Under the pieces are notes generated by a model. It was not told the DNA's origin. It saw only the letters and a list, made by a program, of their open reading frames with translations, and searched no databases. Both the position numbers and the translations under genes were made by a program. A stretch of 64,000 nt of DNA from Oopsacas minuta (taxonomy: Eukaryota; Porifera; Hexactinellida; Lyssacinosida; Leucopsacidae), in contig JAKMXF010000210.1 of assembly GCA_024704765.1 (NCBI GenBank), positions 1 to 64,000 on the forward strand, in the 5' to 3' direction. Positions 58,531 through 64,000 of the stretch are shown one piece after another (within the stretch, counting starts at the first letter, position 1; every line of letters begins with the position of its first letter).

Positions 58531-59571
58531 ATGTCAATTCGAGTAACAGACTTTCCAACAGCTCCTTTGTTACATGGCGCTATCCCATGTTCAGCTAACA
58601 GCATCAAGGAAGAGATCGCTACTTTAGAATTGTATATTCAACAATTAAAGACGTACCAACACGAAATTAAAGACAAACCAGTTTCTGAGGTGATTAAAAT
58701 TAAGGAAATTGACACTAGTTGTAATAAAGAGAATTTTGACAATTTCAATTCTTGCTTTTCCCTTATACAAAATGAAGTAGTAAATAAGAGAATATTTAGC
58801 CCTGCTCCAGCTCCTCCTGTAGATGATGTAATACTAGTTGATGACTTAACTGAATCACCTGAGAAAGTAATAGATAGTGAATCTGTGGAAAAAACATTTT
58901 TAATACCTCAAATTCACTCCAAGAGGATTTCTGGAAAATTAAGAAAACTCAAAACTCTTGTAATTCCAAGTAAAAAGATAATTATGTCCAAACACAACAT
59001 CCGTAAATTAGAGCTCTCTGTCAATCAAGCTCAAGTAGCAAGAGACCATAATTATTCATCTCCTAACAAGGCTAACGTTAGTATACGACACTTAGGTCAA
59101 TTCAGCTGGGGTAAACTCAATTCTGATGACAAACAATATCTCTGTAAGGTAGTCAATGCTTTTGTCAACCACTGTTACAGTCGACAGGCTAGGAGGCAGA
59201 TTCTACGAAAACTTGGACTATCACACACAACAGTGAATGGGATATTTAATCTAGCTACTGATAAGTTTAATTCTAATCGTTTAAATCAGATCGAAAGAAC
59301 TCTTGATCTTGGAAAAACTACTTGCTGTCATAAAGCTCATCTCTCTTCCTATTTTCTAGCTCCTGTTTCTAGACTTAAACTTCCAGAATATTCTAAACAG
59401 TGCTCTAGAATACTCCGTGATTGCATATTACCTCTTCCAGTTTCCAACACAAATCCCTCTCCTAGGATAAAGTCTACAAACTCAAATTCTTCTAAAGCAA
59501 AGAAAAAGACTCCTATAAACTACCAAAATGAGAGTTTTACAACTAGGTCCTTAAGGAGACGGAAATATTGA
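58531..59571 (+). CDS. Unknown basic protein with N-terminal coiled coil
   Basis: A single exon of 346 residues from ATG 58531; a poly(A) signal AATAAA at 59639 supports a real transcript. I do not recognise the family. Residues 23-50 may form a coiled coil (IKEEIATLELYIQQLKTYQHEI). A KEN tripeptide at about residue 66 could be an APC/C degron. An acidic stretch (VDDVILVDDLTESPE) precedes a compact, probably helical block around residues 190-265 (RHLGQFSWGKLNSDDKQYL, RQARRQILRKLGLSHTTVNGIF) that resembles a small DNA- or protein-binding fold. The tail is basic and Ser-rich, ending SLRRRKY. A nuclear, cell-cycle-linked role is only a guess. Confidence 0.7.
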   Translation: MSIRVTDFPTAPLLHGAIPCSANSIKEEIATLELYIQQLKTYQHEIKDKPVSEVIKIKEIDTSCNKENFDNFNSCFSLIQNEVVNKRIFSPAPAPPVDDVILVDDLTESPEKVIDSESVEKTFLIPQIHSKRISGKLRKLKTLVIPSKKIIMSKHNIRKLELSVNQAQVARDHNYSSPNKANVSIRHLGQFSWGKLNSDDKQYLCKVVNAFVNHCYSRQARRQILRKLGLSHTTVNGIFNLATDKFNSNRLNQIERTLDLGKTTCCHKAHLSSYFLAPVSRLKLPEYSKQCSRILRDCILPLPVSNTNPSPRIKSTNSNSSKAKKKTPINYQNESFTTRSLRRRKY

Positions 59572-59912
59572 AAGAAACTCTCAAACACACTCTTTTAGTA
59601 TTATTTTCATACTCTATTTTGTTTTGTATTATATCACAAATAAATATATTTCTTCTCTGAATTTTTTTCAAACACACACAATTATCTTTCTGGGCAATTT
59701 ATCTCATTCCTCATTCAAATAATTAATATAGAAATACATTATTAAGATTGATTTAATAAGATTTCACATTACACACACACACACACACTCTCTTAGTGCT
59801 GAGCAACATTCATGTAATAGACCATTTCTGACGTGTATTGTCGTTAAGTGATGAGGTTGGTTGGTAATTAATTATTTGTGATTCTTGAAGCTCACTTCTA
59901 CCTCTTTTCTTC
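59572..59912. other. Convergent 3' region with a (CA)n run
   Basis: The short gap separates two convergent genes. A CA dinucleotide run lies at 59771-59788, and the AATAAA at 59639 serves the plus-strand gene. Confidence 0.5.
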
Positions 59913-62253
59913 TTAAAAACAATTCTGCCAACGATTTAGCTCTATTCCCATGATATACTGACTATCTTCAAAGCAAGAATTGATAAACCTTGGTATGCAA
60001 GGCTCGTATGAGTGTAAGCCATCGAATAGAATACTCAATTCATTCTTATCAAGATACCCTTTGAATTTATCTCTGTCTAAATATGTGAAAATATATCTAA
60101 GCACTTCATCCATTTTAGAAGTATCTCCTTGTGGTATTGGCATTGTCAAGTTATTGCTTATAATTTCAAAATCGTGAATAACCTGGAACCATGTGGCGAT
60201 TCGCTTTTTAAATACTTTTAAACTCAAATCAGGACATCTCTCTATAGGAATTGAAAGTTTAAACAATTTGTAATTTTGGTAAGTAAAATTGAAAATAGTC
60301 AAAACAAAATTTTGAGTTAAGAGTTTGGCTATATTAATATAATATAATAAATTGAACTTTGTTTTATTATTCAACTTTGTTTGATGTAATTTCTACTTCT
60401 TTTATTAATTTGAACTAAATTAAATATTATAACAGGCTTGGTTTGAGAATTTAGTTTGCATGCATGGCCCCAGATGTCTGTAATTCCTATAGATTGCTGA
60501 CCTTTACAGTTTTCACAGGTTTAGCTTCATTGTTTACATGATATACAGTAATTATATTCCATATTTCCAAGAGGTAGATTAGATTATATCATTGCTCAAT
60601 TCTTATGCAAATTTCAATCAGTAATTCCTTACCAGCGTAATCACAAAACCCACATTCAGGTGACCTGTTTGAACAGCAAATGATTGTTTAGTGAATTCTG
60701 TATGGATCAAATTTATGTAATCTTAACAGAAGATAGACTTGTGACACTTTTAGAATGTATATGCATGTTCAAGTCAAATGTCTCTCATCATACAGAAATT
60801 TATCACACGGTCAAAAATGCGGTTAATATGATACAGCAATATATACGGATTTCGGTTTAAGTGTAGTTCGCTAAAAGTTAAGACATTTTGCATTTCAACC
60901 AAAATCTAGTGCTGTATTTTCATCATCAAACTTCAATAATTAAGTTTTCGATTTATTCGTTCTCAAGCAACGAGATTTATCTGGGAATAGTTATTTAATT
61001 ATTACCTTTTAAATATGACTTGAAGTTTGCAAATTGTTTCGTACTCCCCATAGCAACGGGTAATCCATACGAATCATGTCTACCATATCCATACAACATT
61101 AGTCCGAATTTAATATCTGTGCTAGTAGGCTTTAGTGAGTGTCTTCCTTGTTGTGACCTGAAGTGTATGATAGTAGAAGAGTAGTTAGTGTTTGTTATAG
61201 TTGTCCATGGAGATATTAGCTTGACTCCATCAATCATTAGTTCATCTTTATGTGTAGAGTCTATAATTATATTTGCGTATGATTCGAAATCATAGGGTGG
61301 TGTTACGATACTAAGTTCATTTGTGAATTGCGTTACAGCTGGTATCAATAACATTATCGGGTCATAACGGAATGATTCTTTATAACTCCCCATGCTGAAA
61401 TAGCTAACAAGAATAGGTTCATTACTACCTACAGAGAAATAGTTGTTGTTGTAGAAATATATCTCAGCTGATTGGCCTTCATTCAATATGTATAATTCTC
61501 CATTTGCATGGACAAGCGTGCCATTCCTCGCTGCCAGTATTTTCACCAAATTTCCATACACACTGCCTACCATTGGAGCTATTATATACTCCTTCCCCCA
61601 GTACTCAACAGCTGGTATTTGTTTCATCATATTATTACACAAATGCCTGCTAATACATTCATGTCCTGAATAAACTGATACAGGAACATCTGACACGATC
61701 TTAGTGCCTGTGAGATCATCGATCTCTGAAGATATCTTAATGCTCTCCATTGGTTGGAGCTGTAATGTTACTGGGGAGTTTGCCTCGAATTTTCTACCCT
61801 CAATCGTAAGAGGTACTTTAGCTATAATAGTAACAACAGAATGACTAACAGCTGATCCAGCGATAGCAAACAAGCTCTTGAATCTACCGAAATATCTCTG
61901 CGGAATTGACACTACATAATATTCCTGCGGAACTGCGCTTAAAGGAAATGTCACTAGCATATCCGTGAAAATCAAACTATGATTTACTAAGTAAATTGTT
62001 ACCGGTGCAGATGATGTCACAGATAAACTCTTGTATCTATCCCATTCTCTCAGAGAAACATAACTTGGAATTAGTATAACCTTTTTCGAGCCAGCTTGTA
62101 TATCTATGTTGGTACGTGAGAATGCTATAGAAGGATGTGTCTTTATGTTGACTGTAGCGTTTACTCTGCTAAGTATCATGATGTATAGTCTCTGTGATAA
62201 AGCTTGATGGAGAAAGCAAACACTGAACTCTTCTCCTTCATTAATTAAGGACC
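59913..62253 (-). CDS. IgGFc-binding-type domain joined to a SPARC-type calcium-binding domain (5' partial)
   Basis: Two exons on the minus strand join in phase: 62253-61006 (acceptor ACATTTACAG, donor GTAATA) and 60241-59913 (acceptor TTCCTATAG). The single leftover G plus AG gives Glu and leads into RCPDLSLKVF. The first exon, about 415 codons, is an IgGFc-binding/FCGBP N-terminal type domain: EEFSVCFLHQAL, SVPQRY-like strands, DLTGTKIVSDVPVSVYSGHEC, PAVEYWGKEYI and a closing FGLMLYGYG...YGLPV. The second encodes 108 residues like the SPARC EC module: FKKRIATWFQVI, YLDRDKFKGYLDKNEL (EF-hand-like), a Cys pair (PCIPRFINSCFED) and ELNRWQNCF. No signal peptide exon was found upstream. Without splicing, exon 1 would end at TAA 60995, so two separate genes remain possible. 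Confidence 0.6.
60242..61005 (-). other. Proposed intron between the IgGFc-type and SPARC-type exons
   Basis: A 764-base AT-rich stretch with GT-AG ends. A possible 32-base exon at 60633-60664, reading SPECGFCDYA, has proper splice borders and fits in phase with the SPARC-type exon, but not with the end of the upstream exon. It may belong to an alternative transcript or be chance. Confidence 0.4.
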
Positions 62254-63489
62254 CTGTAAATGTAAATTATTCTGGATAATTAGTATTGCCAAATCAGTGA
62301 TATTTACTCAATTTGCTATGTTGAAAATATGACTGCTGTGAGAAATATTTCCCGTATGGTTATTTCCTCTGAATTTCTAAATAATTAAATTTATTACTGA
62401 GGAAAGAATCCGAATAAGATGTTGAATTAGTTTTTTAGCACACTTAGTCGTATATATCTTCAATCTCTAGAAGTTTAATACATCCATTGATGTAGATTCT
62501 TCATGGATAAAGTACGTATTCGGCGATTTATTTACCATTTGATGTCATTATGCGTCTTAGAAAATTATGTTTTGGAGGACTTTGTTCACATGGCTTTGGT
62601 TCCTGATACAATACAGTAAAACTACTAATCCAACCCATAATTTACTTCCCATTCATCTTAATGCAATCCCTTATCGGATAAGACTTTACTGTATGGATAT
62701 CACAGGAGGTGTAGATTACGATAGCTATCATAGTAGGTAGTTATGTTCTAATTAAATTTCCCCATAAATAGAGCTTAGACTTTTTCCCAAAATTTAATTC
62801 AATATGTATGTAGGTGACTAGCTGAGATTGTATAATCAACAGGTTCGTATTACACATAAACATGTATATTGTATGAACAAGAGATTTCTTACAAATTCAT
62901 TATTAAATCACATTTTTATTAATGTATAGTTATTTAACATTTGAGCCGATTAATCTCTGGTTAGAATTTGTGTAATCTACACCTGCTTAATATTCTTCCT
63001 CCTACATTGATGGTATGATATTTCTCCTAAGTAGAAAATTCTTAATTTTACAATTAACCAGCTAAACAGTAATTCTGTTGGTTAACCACTAAATTATCAG
63101 TCTTGACTTTAACTTTGTATACACACAGAACGATCCTGAAATACATTATTGTACCCATATCATCTTAATAAAATTTTCGATGTATGGAATTGTTTATAAA
63201 TACATACTTCGGATCCCCAACCATTCTTGGTGGCATACAGAATATTTATTTTCTAATAACTTATTCAACTGGTTAAAAATTGATAATTATTCTGACTTAA
63301 TCTACGTATATTGATTACATCTCTTCTCAACTGAGTAAGATATTAAGTTAATAGTAACACAGACAATTAACATAATCAGTATTATATTACCATTGATGTT
63401 AATATGTAAGATTTGTAATCTCTCTAAGCATTTTCTTTAATTTCTAAGAAAACTTTATTTGTTCTATCATTCATATTTGAAATAATTAG
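62254..63489. other. Intergenic or 5' intron, no exon identified
   Basis: Expected to hold the signal-peptide exon of the minus-strand gene, which must end with one leftover base, but none stands out. It also contains the short element at 62614 and presumably the promoter of the ankyrin gene. Confidence 0.4.
62614..62691. repeat. 78-bp TA-flanked MITE-like element
   Basis: CAGTAAAAC at the left end and GACTTTACTG at the right form imperfect inverted ends, extended by a further ATCC / GGATAAG match. TA dinucleotides flank it at 62612 and 62692. This fits a very short pogo- or Tc1-type derivative. Confidence 0.55.
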
Positions 63490-64000
63490 ATGGAAATTAG
63501 TGATAAATACTCCCCGATCCAGGCTTATAAGGCTAAATTATTGTTCAGAAAATTCAAAAATTTGGTTGCCAATGACAATGAAGCAGAATTGGATATTCTC
63601 TCACTTGAATTTCCAGAAGCAAAATACACCCGTAATCGCAAAGCTAACATATTCTTGAATTCAAATCTTGTTATTTCTAAAGGTATAACAATGACTCTAT
63701 TACATTGGGCTTGCATTAACAACAGTTTCAAATGCGTGAACTGGTTGCTAATACACTCTGCTACTGCGGTATTACCTGACTCAGAAGTAGTATACCCGAT
63801 ACAAACTTGTGTACTATTAAATCACCACCAATGTCTCAGAAGTATCATAGCTTACTGTCCACGAAGTATCAGGTCTACTGGACAGATATCAGATAATCCA
63901 TTAGTTATTGCATGCTCACTCGGACATATAGAGTGTGTTAGATTGCTTATAAAGAATGATATAAATCCAAATGAGTTAGTATTCAATGACGATTCTAATT
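63490..64000 (+). CDS. Ankyrin-repeat protein, N-terminal part (runs off the window)
   Basis: An open frame starts at ATG 63490 and stays open for 170 codons to the window end. Two ankyrin repeats are recognisable: TLLHWACINNSFKCVNWLL, and NPLVIACSLGHIECVRLLIK followed by N-D-I-N-P-N. A degenerate one lies between them (YPIQTCVLLNHHQCLRSIIA). The first 60 residues are charged and helical (YKAKLLFRKFKNL). Ankyrin repeats mediate protein contacts; the missing C-terminus would decide the type. Confidence 0.75.
   Translation, partial: MEISDKYSPIQAYKAKLLFRKFKNLVANDNEAELDILSLEFPEAKYTRNRKANIFLNSNLVISKGITMTLLHWACINNSFKCVNWLLIHSATAVLPDSEVVYPIQTCVLLNHHQCLRSIIAYCPRSIRSTGQISDNPLVIACSLGHIECVRLLIKNDINPNELVFNDDSN

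Noticed and set aside
60633-60664. A 32-base exon reading SPECGFCDYA before the SPARC-type exon
   Set aside because: Splice borders are good but the phase does not fit the end of the upstream exon; kept only as an alternative.
1-64000. CRISPR arrays, operons, prokaryotic promoters, tRNA genes
   Set aside because: The DNA is eukaryotic with spliced genes; the only regular repeats are the minisatellite and simple repeats, and I found no cloverleaf I could support.

Overview
The window is nuclear DNA of a multicellular animal. It is AT-rich, has GT-AG introns and AATAAA poly(A) signals, and encodes animal-type proteins: HOIL-1/RBCK1, ZWILCH, CDC20, LAMP, a TRAF-like RING protein and an IgGFc-binding protein. 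Most genes are single-exon and intergenic gaps are often under 1 kb. A huge cadherin-like adhesion protein, a TRIM/NHL-type pseudogene and general compactness suggest an early-branching lineage such as a sponge. That placement is inference; no ribosomal or mitochondrial marker is present to fix it. In this window a supplied reading frame may begin at TTG or GTG, so I moved starts to the first credible ATG or to a splice acceptor where needed.

Layout. 1-16 kb: a FLYWCH zinc-finger relic, a mitochondrial carrier, a HELLS/LSH-type SNF2 remodeller, ribosomal protein uL6 (RPL9), an epsinR/CLINT1-like gene with an antisense RNase P/MRP RPP14-like gene inside its second intron, a frameshifted TRIM/NHL-type pseudogene, and the kinetochore gene ZWILCH. 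16.0-17.4 kb: a Tc1-type DD34E transposon with near-perfect ends and a single premature stop. 17.6-44.2 kb: one gene of 11 phase-consistent exons for a type I membrane protein of about 6,624 residues. One of its exons is 17.2 kb long, and it encodes three copies of a roughly 2.8-kb super-repeat. Three same-strand genes (an atypical P450, a TRAF-like RING protein, a small membrane protein) lie inside one 4.67-kb intron of it. 44.9-47.8 kb: two tandem phytanoyl-CoA-dioxygenase-like genes whose central parts look gene-converted. 48.8-49.2 kb: a minisatellite made from transposon-end-like units. 49.3-64 kb: RBCK1-like, CDC20-like, LAMP-like, an unknown basic protein, a minus-strand gene joining an IgGFc-binding-type domain to a SPARC-type calcium-binding domain, and the start of an ankyrin-repeat gene.

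The genes do not form one pathway. Loose themes are cell division (ZWILCH, CDC20, HELLS), ubiquitin signalling (TRAF-like RING, RBCK1-like) and endolysosomal traffic (epsinR, LAMP). The surface or secreted proteins (giant adhesion protein, IgGFc/SPARC protein) are the least conventional part and the likeliest place for something undescribed.
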